64,000 nucleotides of DNA from Nitrospira sp. (GTDB lineage: Bacteria > Nitrospirota > Nitrospiria > Nitrospirales > Nitrospiraceae), in NCBI GenBank assembly GCA_031315995.1, contig JALDRG010000002.1, positions 248,001 to 312,000 of the forward strand, read 5' to 3'. A program made the position numbers and the translations under genes. Positions 1 to 9,812 of the stretch are shown here, one piece after another (position 1 is the stretch's first letter; each line of letters starts with the position of its first letter). Under the pieces are notes generated by a model, which did no database searches, had not been told where the DNA came from, and saw only the letters and a program-made list of their open reading frames with translations.

Positions 1-1
1 C

Positions 2-613
2 GTTCTGGCGCTGGCCTTTGCCTCATTGCCGCCGCTCTATGCCAAGTTCGCCGGGAAACTGGTCGATGAATTTCCCCTTGCGGGACAAGTGACCCTGGGA
101 CCGGGCCCCTATACCGTCGCCTCGATCTTCCTGGTGGGCATGGGGCTCGTCGCCTACTTCGGATTCAGCGAGACGAGGCGACCGGCTGTCTTCTGGGTGG
201 CCGGAGGATCGCTGGCTCTCGTCGTACTCGCGACGACCCAATTGACCTTTCCATTGGTCAATCACTTTGTGATCGAACCGCCGCAGCAATTGGCGGAAGT
301 CGCAGGCGTCAATCTCGGCCCCAACGACCGACTGATCCTTTACGGACAGCCGCGGCCCTCGTTGGTCTTCTATGCCAAGCGGAAAGCCATCGTGGTCCCG
401 AAGAATGAAGAGGCGAACATCAAGCCCTATCTGACGCAACCCGGACGCACGATGATCCTCTTACCGGAGGCGCTGAGAAACCGGCTGCCGCTGGAAACGA
501 TGGACTACCCGGTCTTACTGGCACGCTACGGCTATATCCTGCTGGCAAACCAATCGCTGATCCACGTGCCTGAACCGGCAGAGCCACCTCCGGTTCGTAT
601 TCCAGGACACTGA
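2..613 (+). CDS. C-terminal part of a membrane glycosyltransferase (ArnT/GT39-like), 5' end outside window
   Basis: Open frame from window start to stop at 613; hydrophobic segments followed by a soluble C-terminal domain (LILYGQPRPSLVFYAKRKAIVV) typical of ArnT-like proteins. Confidence 0.6.
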   Translation, partial: VLALAFASLPPLYAKFAGKLVDEFPLAGQVTLGPGPYTVASIFLVGMGLVAYFGFSETRRPAVFWVAGGSLALVVLATTQLTFPLVNHFVIEPPQQLAEVAGVNLGPNDRLILYGQPRPSLVFYAKRKAIVVPKNEEANIKPYLTQPGRTMILLPEALRNRLPLETMDYPVLLARYGYILLANQSLIHVPEPAEPPPVRIPGH

Positions 614-765
614 CAAGATGTTGCCCAGGCGGGCAAGAATGAGGACCATTCGCCTCTACGCCACTGCGGATTCGCGCACGTCCACACAGGTGACGCTCAT
701 TCGGCTTCGCGGCGAGGACTTCGTTGCGGCCGTACTGGCCGGCCTTTTTGAATATCCGCCCTCCT

Positions 766-1845
766 TCATTGCAACGGCACGAACCCTTTGAGTGCCTGGA
801 TCCCAAGCCCCGCAGCAATGACTCCTGCCGCAAGGAGGCTGTCCTGTGCCCAGGAAGGCGGAGCGGCCGAGCGAGGAGTCGTGGAGGCGGCGTGCCAACG
901 CGCAAAACACAACAAGCCGGCCAACCCGATGACCACTGGTGCGCCGGTCACCACACCCAATCCCAACCCTAGCAGGCTTTCTGAGGCAGCGATTCTGGTG
1001 GCCTCGTCGTCAGACGCCGGCTTGCGGTGTCCCGCTATCCGCAGCGCCAAACCTCCGGCCATCAGCATCATTCCGGATGCAAACAAGATGTGGTCCGTCA
1101 GGGGATCGACAATGCGATGCGTGAGCACCCAGAAGATGCCCGTCAACGACAGGACGATCGGCGCGATACGGACGAAGGCGTGGGCGCCGGACCGACCCCA
1201 CCAGCGGAGCGGTCCATTGAAGATCGATCCCACCACAAACCCCACCACCATCCCGGCCACCACATCGCCGGGGAAATGCGATCCTCGCCAAATTCGGCTC
1301 GCCCCGACCCACGCGGCCAAGACATAGGGCACCCATCGAAACCGAGGAAGCCCCCGCGCCAACACGGTCGCCACAGCCACCGTTGCTGAGGTATGGCCGG
1401 ACGGAAACGAATCCAGCCCAGAATCCAACGACGGCCACCATTGCCACTCTCCCGAATGTGTGAGCCGGGGCCTCGGTCGACCGATGATGTGTTTGAGCGC
1501 ATTCACGAGAATCGCCACCACCCCGTGCGCCAGCAGACTGTCCAGCGCTATGCGGATGACTGCGCGGCGCTTCATCACGTACCCTGCGCCCAACAGGAGC
1601 AGGCTGATCGTCACCAGGGTGCCGCCATTGCCGAGCTTTTCACCCAGATCTCCAAGCGGTTGGAGCGCCGACAGATTATGCGACCGGAGAAACCACAAGA
1701 TGGGGATATCGATCTGAAAGAGCGAGGCAAACGACCCAAGCAAGGCGACGAGGGAGAGGACGACCGACGGGATCGGTGGACAGACTGGTGGTGGCTCCGG
1801 CTGCGCCGCTGGCGGCGCAGCCGGCCCGTCACCTGGTTCGATCAT
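766..1845 (-). CDS. PAP2-family membrane phosphatase
   Basis: Phosphatase motifs KHIIGRPRP, PSGHTSA and SRIWRGSHFPGD in a multi-TM protein. Confidence 0.85.
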   Translation of the reverse strand: MIEPGDGPAAPPAAQPEPPPVCPPIPSVVLSLVALLGSFASLFQIDIPILWFLRSHNLSALQPLGDLGEKLGNGGTLVTISLLLLGAGYVMKRRAVIRIALDSLLAHGVVAILVNALKHIIGRPRPRLTHSGEWQWWPSLDSGLDSFPSGHTSATVAVATVLARGLPRFRWVPYVLAAWVGASRIWRGSHFPGDVVAGMVVGFVVGSIFNGPLRWWGRSGAHAFVRIAPIVLSLTGIFWVLTHRIVDPLTDHILFASGMMLMAGGLALRIAGHRKPASDDEATRIAASESLLGLGLGVVTGAPVVIGLAGLLCFARWHAASTTPRSAAPPSWAQDSLLAAGVIAAGLGIQALKGFVPLQ

Positions 1846-2987
1846 GGAACCCAGTCGGCGAGAAACACATTAAACTCTCCGGGCTCTTTCGCCTGCCGAT
1901 CCGACACCCAGACAAGGGTCTTCCCGTCCGGCGAGAACATGGGAAAACTATTGAACTGCCCATCGAACGTCAATCGCTCCAGACCGGACCCGTCTTCGTT
2001 GATGAGATAGAGATGAAACTCCGGTCGGCCTGATGGGTTTCGTGTCTCCACATTGGACGCGAAGATCAGACGATGGCCGTCGGGATGAAAATACGGAGAA
2101 AAATTCGACGCGCCGTTTTTCGTCACTTGCTGCTTATTCGACCCGTCGGCGTTCATGATGAAGAGTTCAAGCCGGCCGGGTTCCACGAGCTTTTGATCCA
2201 GCAGCGCCTTGTACTGTTCCAGCTCTTCTTGATTGCTCGGATGCTGCGCGCGATACACGATGCGCTTACTGTCTGGGGAGAAGAACGCCCCCCCCTCGTA
2301 GCCGATGTCCTGGGTCAACCGCCTGGCGTGGGTGCCATCCAGATTCATCGCATAAATATCCAAATCACCGTCTCGCAAGGAGGTCCAGACGATCGTCTTG
2401 CCGTCGGGAGACACCGTCGCTTCGGCATCGTAACCTGGCGAAGTCGTCAATCGCTGCGGGTCCTGTCCGTCGATCCGGACAGAAAACAGATCATAGTCGT
2501 CCAACGCCCAACGGTACGCGCCATCACGCTTCGGTTTTGGCGGGCAGCTGGGACTTCGGAGATGGGTGGACGAATACAATACTCGGCGGTCGCCGGGAAA
2601 GAAATATCCACAGGTCGTCGTGCCGACCCCCGTGCTGACCATGCGAATAGTCTCGCTCCCAAGATCCATGACGTACATTTGGTAACAGCCGAGCGGCTGG
2701 TCGGCCGGTTTCATCGCGGCGGCAAACGTATCCTTCATCCAATTATTCGTGGATTGAAAAATGAGTTTGTTGCCGCTGAACGAAAAATAGGCCTCGGCAT
2801 TCTGTCGTCCGAATGTGAGTTGCCGAATATTCGTCAGATGCCGCTCGGCCGACGGCGTCGGTTTTACCGAGGTTGGGGGCAACTTCGGCGCAGCCGCTCC
2901 CGCCGGAACGGTTGAAGCGACATACAACGTGAGTGTCAGCATCCCCAACATGAACGTCTTAACGTGTTTCACTTCGCACCTCTGCAC
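1842..2987 (-). CDS. TolB-like PD40 beta-propeller exported protein
   Basis: Repeated motifs SPDGKTIVWTS, DLDIYAMNLDGTHARRLTQ, FSPDSKRIVY; N-terminal signal-like segment; exact start uncertain. Confidence 0.75.
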   Translation of the reverse strand: MQRCEVKHVKTFMLGMLTLTLYVASTVPAGAAAPKLPPTSVKPTPSAERHLTNIRQLTFGRQNAEAYFSFSGNKLIFQSTNNWMKDTFAAAMKPADQPLGCYQMYVMDLGSETIRMVSTGVGTTTCGYFFPGDRRVLYSSTHLRSPSCPPKPKRDGAYRWALDDYDLFSVRIDGQDPQRLTTSPGYDAEATVSPDGKTIVWTSLRDGDLDIYAMNLDGTHARRLTQDIGYEGGAFFSPDSKRIVYRAQHPSNQEELEQYKALLDQKLVEPGRLELFIMNADGSNKQQVTKNGASNFSPYFHPDGHRLIFASNVETRNPSGRPEFHLYLINEDGSGLERLTFDGQFNSFPMFSPDGKTLVWVSDRQAKEPGEFNVFLADWVP

Positions 2988-5151
2988 TCATCGTATCCTC
3001 CCACTCTCCCCGTGTCACCACGGCCCCATCGTGAAACACCACATAACTCTGCCACCCGTAAAAAAACAAGAGCCGGGACACGCGTGCCAGCGCCTGCGGC
3101 GTCACCCCGTAGAGCAAGGTCACCACGCTGCCCGGGTGGTCGTCACGCCGACAGGACAGCAAGAGCGCCTTGGCGGCTCCTTCAAATGTCTTGCCATCCA
3201 CCGTAAACCCGCCCTCGATGAAACGCAGACGATCGCCGCAATACCGCAACGCTTCTGTCGCCGCCGGATGCTCGCGCGGATCACCCAACAGCAAGAGCGA
3301 TCCCGCCGGTAGAGCCCTGCTGAAATCCCCCGGCTGGAGCAAAATCGTGCGTTGAGCGGCCGGCTTGGCCGCCTCTTGAGCGACAATACGTTGAACAATG
3401 TCGCCGAACGTGTCCGGCTGCCCGGAAGAAACAGCCGTGGGCAGCACGACCGTGCGCCGTGCATCCGTCACATAGAGATTCAACATGGGAGCCATCTCGC
3501 TCCGCGCCACGCGACGAAACAGATGATAGCCTGGATCCAACCGGACGGCCGACGGCCGTTCTGGAAGAGACACGACCACATCATGGTGCCTGTCGATCAC
3601 CTGAATGCGGACGCGCTGAGTGCGCCCCTCGCTCAAAACAAACTCCAACTCGACCGGAACCCGATAGGGGGTGTCTCCCTGGGCAATATGTATCGTCGCC
3701 TCGACTGCGCTCCCCGGCCCGGAGGAGCCGGGGGGATTCTGCACGCGGAGGCCGGACAAGACGAGTTCCGGCGCACCGGCGCGCTCCACCCACTGGGCAA
3801 AAAACCATCGGAGATCCCGGCCCGCCTCTTCCTGAAAGGTTCGCTCCAGGTCACTCCAATCGGCAACCGCACCGAGGTACTCCGCCGGTATGCGCTTCAA
3901 TGCCCGCCAAAAAACCGTATCCCCCACTTCCTGTCTGAGCGCATGAAAGACCATCGCGGATTTCTGATACCCGATGGCATTGTCTTTTTCGTCGCGTTTC
4001 TGGGCAAATTTCCTGAGCGGATACCCCTCGCCCGGACGCACGTAGACGGAATACCCCAACAACATCAACCGTCGTTGTTCGCGGGCCTGAACCTCGTCGC
4101 CGATGAGTTCGTGATAATAATAATTGGACAGATAGGTCGTCAGCCCTTCGACCCAATTGCCCTGACTCACCCGGTTGAACACCCCGTTGCCGATCCAGGA
4201 ATGCACGATTTCGTGACCCAACGCGTATGGCTGCGAGTAACGGCGCTTGATCACCCCGCCCCCCAGCAACGTAAAGGACGGCATACCCAGTCCACTCGAG
4301 AAGAAATTTTCGACGACGGCAAATTGTGAAAACGGGTAGGCGCCAAGCAGCGGGATATAGGCGTCGAGATATCTGGCCGATGCATCGAGATACTCGTCGG
4401 CCAGCGCGGCGTTATCCGGAAACAGATACGTGGCCAATCGAATCGCCTGCCCGGATTGCGCCGTCCACGCGCGGGTCTTGATCACAAAGCGGTTGGCCAC
4501 CAGCGTCAGCGCTTCACTCTTCATCGATACGACCCACCGCGAGGGATCAGATTGAACCGTCCCCTGAGTCACGGCAGCCCACCCGTCAGGCAGCATGACG
4601 GTCACGTCATAGGTGGCCAACGACTCTTCGAGGTCTGGGTACCACTGGCTTTCGCTGCTGAGATACACCCCTTCCGGACCGATGTGGCCAGCCGTCTCAC
4701 TCGGAGTCACAAACCGCAAGTTGCGGGGATCTCGCGGAGGATCATCGATCGTACCCTGATAGATAAATTTCAGCCGTATCGATCCATCCGCCTGGGTCGC
4801 GGGTGGGTGCGTCAGAATTATGCGCTGCAGATCCGGCCGGCCAGGTGCCTCACCCCTCCCGAATACCACAGCTGGGGCGGAGTCACAGGGCTCCTGACAG
4901 TGAGTGAGATCCTCGACCCGTTCCACGCGAAGAGTCGGCGCGAGGGAAAACGCCAGTTCTCGCCCGGGGTACCCCCCGGCCACGGTCAGTCGATCCGTCG
5001 CGATCAATTGATGGGAGTCAGGCCGCACCTCAAGCGTAAGCCGATGGTGCTCAATTGTCGGAGAGTGGGGTGCGAGCTCAGCGATTGCAGGCGCAGAGAG
5101 GAGACAACCTGCGAACAGACTAAAACGGATGAGGCGATGCAAACAATTCAC
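2959..5151 (-). CDS. M1-family metallopeptidase (aminopeptidase N-like), exported
   Basis: HEIVHSWIGN zinc motif (HExxH), downstream WVEGLTTYLSNYY glutamate motif, signal peptide. Confidence 0.85.
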   Translation of the reverse strand: MNCLHRLIRFSLFAGCLLSAPAIAELAPHSPTIEHHRLTLEVRPDSHQLIATDRLTVAGGYPGRELAFSLAPTLRVERVEDLTHCQEPCDSAPAVVFGRGEAPGRPDLQRIILTHPPATQADGSIRLKFIYQGTIDDPPRDPRNLRFVTPSETAGHIGPEGVYLSSESQWYPDLEESLATYDVTVMLPDGWAAVTQGTVQSDPSRWVVSMKSEALTLVANRFVIKTRAWTAQSGQAIRLATYLFPDNAALADEYLDASARYLDAYIPLLGAYPFSQFAVVENFFSSGLGMPSFTLLGGGVIKRRYSQPYALGHEIVHSWIGNGVFNRVSQGNWVEGLTTYLSNYYYHELIGDEVQAREQRRLMLLGYSVYVRPGEGYPLRKFAQKRDEKDNAIGYQKSAMVFHALRQEVGDTVFWRALKRIPAEYLGAVADWSDLERTFQEEAGRDLRWFFAQWVERAGAPELVLSGLRVQNPPGSSGPGSAVEATIHIAQGDTPYRVPVELEFVLSEGRTQRVRIQVIDRHHDVVVSLPERPSAVRLDPGYHLFRRVARSEMAPMLNLYVTDARRTVVLPTAVSSGQPDTFGDIVQRIVAQEAAKPAAQRTILLQPGDFSRALPAGSLLLLGDPREHPAATEALRYCGDRLRFIEGGFTVDGKTFEGAAKALLLSCRRDDHPGSVVTLLYGVTPQALARVSRLLFFYGWQSYVVFHDGAVVTRGEWEDTMSAEVRSETR

Positions 5152-5184
5152 CCTTCACCGGCACCCCGAGGTGGACGATGAAGA

Positions 5185-5970
5185 TTAACACTCCCGGCAG
5201 ACCATCACAAGCTGGATAGCCATCAAGGCCCGCTCCAAATCAATGGGCTTGTCCAACACCTCTTGCGGGCCTAACGCCCAGGCCTCCGCCAGCAAAGGAT
5301 CGTTCTGATGTCCGCTCAAAATGATTGTCCTGCCGGCATAGTCTCGCGCGGCCAGCGCTCGCAACACGTCCACACCATTCATCTCCGGCATGACAAGATC
5401 CAGAATGAGCAGGTCGGGCGCCGATTCTTCGATCAGCCGCAACGCGTCCCGGCCATCTTTCGCTGCACGAACGCGATACCCACGCAGGCTGAGAAACCGT
5501 ACCAGAAGATCGCGGGCCATCACGTCGTCATCGACCACAAGGATCTGCTCATCCGGAGGCTGCTCCGCCTCATCGCCGACGCAGGACTGCGCGGATGCGG
5601 CCTGTCGCCTGGCCTGCTGCGCCACTCGGTGCACCGCACCGATCAGCACATCCAACGACAACCCCTTCCGCAGAAAATCCGTCACGCGCAACTCACGCGC
5701 TCGATTCTCCAACTCCTCGGTGGCGCCGCCACCCACAATAATGACGCCTGCGCGAGGGTCCTGCGTCCGGATTTCCTTGAGGACCGCCAGGCCGTCCATT
5801 TCCGGCATCCGCAAATCGAGCAGCGTCACGAGCGGACGCAGCTGCCGAAATAACGCGACGCCCTCACGCCCGCTGGTCGCAATACTGACCTCATACCCGT
5901 GACGCGCCAGGGCCATCTGCAGCAAGTCGCAGTGCAACCGATCATCATCGATCACTAATAACGTGCTCAT
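5185..5970 (-). CDS. Dual-receiver response regulator without output domain
   Basis: Two REC domains (LLVIDDDRLHCDLL...LLDLRMPEMDG and ILVVDDDVMARDLL...LILDLVMPEMNG); start chosen at MSTLLVIDDD. Confidence 0.85.
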   Translation of the reverse strand: MSTLLVIDDDRLHCDLLQMALARHGYEVSIATSGREGVALFRQLRPLVTLLDLRMPEMDGLAVLKEIRTQDPRAGVIIVGGGATEELENRARELRVTDFLRKGLSLDVLIGAVHRVAQQARRQAASAQSCVGDEAEQPPDEQILVVDDDVMARDLLVRFLSLRGYRVRAAKDGRDALRLIEESAPDLLILDLVMPEMNGVDVLRALAARDYAGRTIILSGHQNDPLLAEAWALGPQEVLDKPIDLERALMAIQLVMVCREC

Positions 5971-6123
5971 AGTCTTGTCCCGCCCCTGCGTAATTGCCAA
6001 TGGCGATAGGCATACAAGAAGAGCATGCCCGCCAGAAAGAGCCTAGCATGGGCTCGGCAGGATGAGAAGAAATTGAGTGAAACTGCCTGACGTGACCGCC
6101 GGACCGCCGTCCGTCACGAGAGA

Positions 6124-7050
6124 CTAGAACAACGCGTCGACGAACGCCTTGGCGTCAAAGTCCTGGAGGTCGTCGACGGATTCTCCGACTCCGATCAACC
6201 GGACCGGAATCTTGAAGGTGTCGGCAATGGCCACCACGATACCGCCACGGGCCGTTCCATCCAGCTTGGTCAGGGCGATTCCGGTTATCCCCACCGCCTC
6301 GTGGAATTGTCTCGCTTGGGAAATGGCATTCTGGCCGACCGTCGCGTCCAACACTAACAGCACCTCATGGGGCGCCCCGGGGCACTCTTGGGCGACGACG
6401 CGTTTGATCTTCCGCAATTCGTCCATGAGATTGGTTTTCGTATGCAACCGACCGGCGGTATCGATCAGTACGACGTCTGACCCACGCGCTTTCGCGGCAG
6501 TCATCCCATCATAGGCGACGGCAGCCGGATCAGCACCCGGTCGATGGCGAATCACATCGACTTCAATACGGTCCGCCCATACCTGCAATTGGTCGATCGC
6601 CGCCGCCCGGAAGGTGTCGCCGGCCACCAGCAAAGGGGTTTTCCCCTGTTGACGAAACCGTTGTGTCAGCTTTGCCACCGTCGTGGTCTTGCCGACACCG
6701 TTGACTCCTACGGCGAGAATCACAAACGGGCGTGGCCCCTGCCCGACCAGTTGCTCCATGGAAGCAGATTGTGTCGGGAGAAGAATGTCCAGCACGGCTT
6801 GCCGCAGGAGCTCCCGCACTTTCTCAGGGGAAGAGAAATTGCCGCCCCGCATCTGCGCCCGTAACTGCCCCATGACACGTTCAACGACCGGCATCCCCAG
6901 GTCGGCGCTGATCAGCGCCACCTCCAGATCATCCAGCAGCGCCGGGTCGGCCGCCCGCCCGAGCAGTCGGTCCAGTTGCCCCGTGACCGCATCACGCGTT
7001 TTTGAGAGCCCCTCGCTCAGTTTCTGAAGCCAACCCACCGCACACCTCAT
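6124..7050 (-). CDS. ftsY: Signal recognition particle receptor FtsY
   Basis: GVNGVGKTTTVAKL, DTFRAAAIDQL, DTAGRLHTKTNLMDEL, TKLDGTARGG GTPase motifs. Confidence 0.95.
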   Translation of the reverse strand: MRCAVGWLQKLSEGLSKTRDAVTGQLDRLLGRAADPALLDDLEVALISADLGMPVVERVMGQLRAQMRGGNFSSPEKVRELLRQAVLDILLPTQSASMEQLVGQGPRPFVILAVGVNGVGKTTTVAKLTQRFRQQGKTPLLVAGDTFRAAAIDQLQVWADRIEVDVIRHRPGADPAAVAYDGMTAAKARGSDVVLIDTAGRLHTKTNLMDELRKIKRVVAQECPGAPHEVLLVLDATVGQNAISQARQFHEAVGITGIALTKLDGTARGGIVVAIADTFKIPVRLIGVGESVDDLQDFDAKAFVDALF

Positions 7051-7124
7051 CCTCTCTCTGCCTGGCCCGCACTCGTTATGAACGATCCGGTCTAGGGATC
7101 ACCAGACGCTGCGCTCAACATCAT

Positions 7125-7598
7125 TTATCCTACCCGATCCGATTCGCGTGACACCAATAGCCGCGGAACCGGACCAACATCGCGAAGCACAGCCCTTTCA
7201 CGCCGGCCCATTCGTCGCGCCTCCGCTTCGCCACGTTCATGATCATATCCACACAAATGCAGAATCCCATGAATCAGGAGCACCACTAGTTCATGATCAA
7301 TGCCCTGTTGATGGCGACGAGCCTGACGAACGGCTTGCGGCAGCGAAATCACGACGTCCCCGAGCAGAGTGGAGGGCGGCCCAGGCCCCTCCCTGGTCGC
7401 AAAGGCCAGCACATCCGTCGTCTTGTCATGATGACGAAACGTGTGATTGAGACGTCGCATTCGGGTATCGCCGACAATTTCAAGGCTGAGCAGCGCCTCG
7501 GCTTCGCCCACTGAATGCAAGACATGCGTGGCGAGTCTGTTAAGGATATCGAGGCGGAGTTGCCACCTCGTCAGCCGCATGCCGATGACAACCGGCAT
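7125..7598 (-). CDS. ybeY: Endoribonuclease YbeY
   Basis: LLIHGILHLCGYDHE metal-binding motif; adjacent to phoH. Confidence 0.9.
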   Translation of the reverse strand: MPVVIGMRLTRWQLRLDILNRLATHVLHSVGEAEALLSLEIVGDTRMRRLNHTFRHHDKTTDVLAFATREGPGPPSTLLGDVVISLPQAVRQARRHQQGIDHELVVLLIHGILHLCGYDHERGEAEARRMGRRERAVLRDVGPVPRLLVSRESDRVG

Positions 7599-8659
7599 TA
7601 ATGCGACTGACCCCAGGAATCTGTAGCAGGAGATGTGGGGCGCGCAGACTTAGGACCCGAATGATGGTTCTTCGCCTGAGACTCGCCTTTTCGCGGCGAG
7701 GCAGGATTCGCAGGGTTCACTGAATGGCGATCGTAGGCTTTGATGATTTCCTGAACGAGGCGGTGCCGCACGACATCGCGCTCATCGAAGTAGACAAACT
7801 CGATGCCGGCAATGTCCTGCAGGATGTCGCGTACCTCGATGAGGCCCGACACTCGATCGGAAGGCAAGTCGATCTGCGTGATATCCCCCGTCACGACGGC
7901 CTTCGAATGAAAACCTAAGCGCGTGAGGAACATTTTCATTTGTTCCGCAGTCGCATTCTGCGCTTCATCCAAGATCACAAATGAATCATTCAGTGTGCGG
8001 CCCCGCATAAAGGCGAGCGGTGCAATCTCGATATCCCCGCGCTCAATCAGACGATTGGCCCGCTCCATATCCATCATATCGAACAAGGCGTCATACAGCG
8101 GCCGGAGGTACGGATTGACCTTGGCATACATGTCCCCGGGTAAATATCCCAGCTTCTCTCCGGCTTCCACGGCCGGCCGCGCGAGGATGATGCGGCTGAC
8201 ATCCTTTTTCATGAGCGCACTGACCGCCATGGCCATCGCCAAATACGTCTTGCCCGTACCCGCCGGGCCAATACCGATTACAATGTCGTGTTTTTCGATC
8301 GCGTCGAGGTAATATTTCTGAGTCGGTGTTTTGGGAACAATGAATCGCTTCTTCGTAACGATGGGAGAGGCGCTAAACAGCAGATCTTTGAGAGAGGCGT
8401 CGTGGTTATGACGGAGTGCGGTCAGCGCGTGGGTGACATCGTCCGACCTGAGATCGTAGCCTTCATTCGTCAACGAGGCGAGTTCATTGAGCACCCGTTC
8501 GGCCTGCTTCACGGTGTCAGGAGTCCCCTCCACCGTGACTTCTTCACCCCGCGCCGAGCATCGCACTCCGAACTCTTCCTCAATCAGTTTGAGGTGTCGA
8601 TCGTGGTGCCCAAAAAGGGCTGCGGTATTCGTGCCTTCCCGTAGTTTGATCTTGCGCAC
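7598..8659 (-). CDS. phoH: PhoH-family ATPase
   Basis: GIGPAGTGKTYLAMA Walker A, FVILDEAQNAT, KH-like N-terminus. Confidence 0.92.
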   Translation of the reverse strand: MRKIKLREGTNTAALFGHHDRHLKLIEEEFGVRCSARGEEVTVEGTPDTVKQAERVLNELASLTNEGYDLRSDDVTHALTALRHNHDASLKDLLFSASPIVTKKRFIVPKTPTQKYYLDAIEKHDIVIGIGPAGTGKTYLAMAMAVSALMKKDVSRIILARPAVEAGEKLGYLPGDMYAKVNPYLRPLYDALFDMMDMERANRLIERGDIEIAPLAFMRGRTLNDSFVILDEAQNATAEQMKMFLTRLGFHSKAVVTGDITQIDLPSDRVSGLIEVRDILQDIAGIEFVYFDERDVVRHRLVQEIIKAYDRHSVNPANPASPRKGESQAKNHHSGPKSARPTSPATDSWGQSH

Positions 8660-8774
8660 GCCGGTGTCGAAAACTCCTTCCGCCAGGACGATAGGGAGAT
8701 TCTAACAAACCGGGAAAGGCAGGAACAAGATCGAAGGAGTCATGCGAGAAAATAAGGAGGCCCCTGGCAACCGG

Positions 8775-9812
8775 TTAGCCTTGAGGCGGGGAAGACGCTG
8801 GTGATTGTGCCGTGGAGGGAATCGACAACTCGAACTCTTGCCACGCCGTACCGCCCTGCCCGTCTTCCGCCATAATCTTCACGCGATGAGTCCCCGCGAC
8901 ACCTGGCGTCACTTTCCAGGTCACGTGCCCCGTCGTCTTGTCGATCATCATCCCTGGCGGTGCCGTCTCTAGCCCATAACTCACGCTATCGCCATCGACA
9001 TCCTGAGCCTGGACGACGTACTCATAGCGCTCCCTATTCGTCAGCGCCGCCGGACTCGATACGATCTGCGGCGGTGAATTGCCCAAGACAATCGGCACCG
9101 ACCGAGCCGGCGCGGCCGCCTCATCCTGATCCCGCGCGATCACTTCAACCGCTACAATATCTTTTCGCCCGAACCCGGCCGTGTCCAGGAAGCCTTCCTC
9201 GCCCTCCTTCACCTGCTTGTCGTTACGCCACCAGCGATACAGATATCGGATGTCATCATGATCGGGATCCAGAGCCTCGACTTTGGCAAGGACCCGACTC
9301 CCCGTTCCAGCCGAATCTGTCTCGATCGCCACATGCGAGACGAGCGGAGGCGTATTTACAACCGTGACCGGCTCAGTACGATACGGAGCACTCTCTAGTT
9401 GGCCATCAAACGCCACCACTTCAAGCGCAACCATATCGCCACGTTTCACATGATCCGCCTGAAGCTCCGGCCCCGTCGCACCCAGTAACGGCGCTCCGTT
9501 GACGAGCCACTGAAATCGTTTGGTAGGCTCGGTACCGTCGGGGTCGTCGGCGGCAACATGAGCAGTGATCGGCCCGGCCAATAGGAGAGGATTGGGAACA
9601 AGGGTCACGAGGCGAACTGTCGGGGGGTGGTTATTGTTCGTGCCGACTCCGGACACCGCCCCATCCTGGGAAGAAGCTGAACAACCCCAGCAGGCAAGCA
9701 CCACAACGGCTGCACAGCCAAGAGAAGTCGCCTGGGGGAAGGCAAGAGAACGGAGTTCCCCCACCCTCCCGTGTATTGCGTGCCCTAAGGCTGTCGTCAC
9801 ATGTTGGTCCAT
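8775..9812 (-). CDS. Putative lipoprotein with Ig/cadherin-like repeats
   Basis: Start at MDQHVTTALG; lipobox-like VVLAC; repeated LDPDHDDIRYLYRWWRND / QDVDGDSVSYGLETAPPGMMIDKTTGHVTW. Confidence 0.65.
   Translation of the reverse strand: MDQHVTTALGHAIHGRVGELRSLAFPQATSLGCAAVVVLACWGCSASSQDGAVSGVGTNNNHPPTVRLVTLVPNPLLLAGPITAHVAADDPDGTEPTKRFQWLVNGAPLLGATGPELQADHVKRGDMVALEVVAFDGQLESAPYRTEPVTVVNTPPLVSHVAIETDSAGTGSRVLAKVEALDPDHDDIRYLYRWWRNDKQVKEGEEGFLDTAGFGRKDIVAVEVIARDQDEAAAPARSVPIVLGNSPPQIVSSPAALTNRERYEYVVQAQDVDGDSVSYGLETAPPGMMIDKTTGHVTWKVTPGVAGTHRVKIMAEDGQGGTAWQEFELSIPSTAQSPASSPPQG

Noticed and set aside
2073-2915. 280-aa plus-strand ORF antisense to the TolB-like gene
   Set aside because: Shadow ORF with no motif support.
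3352-4329. 325-aa plus-strand ORF antisense to the M1 peptidase
   Set aside because: Shadow ORF; no recognisable domain and opposite a gene with clear catalytic motifs.
6092-6117. Hairpin after ftsY (GTGACGGACGGCGGTCCGGCGGTCAC)
   Set aside because: Stem needs a 4-nt bulge and has no T-tract; too weak to call a terminator.
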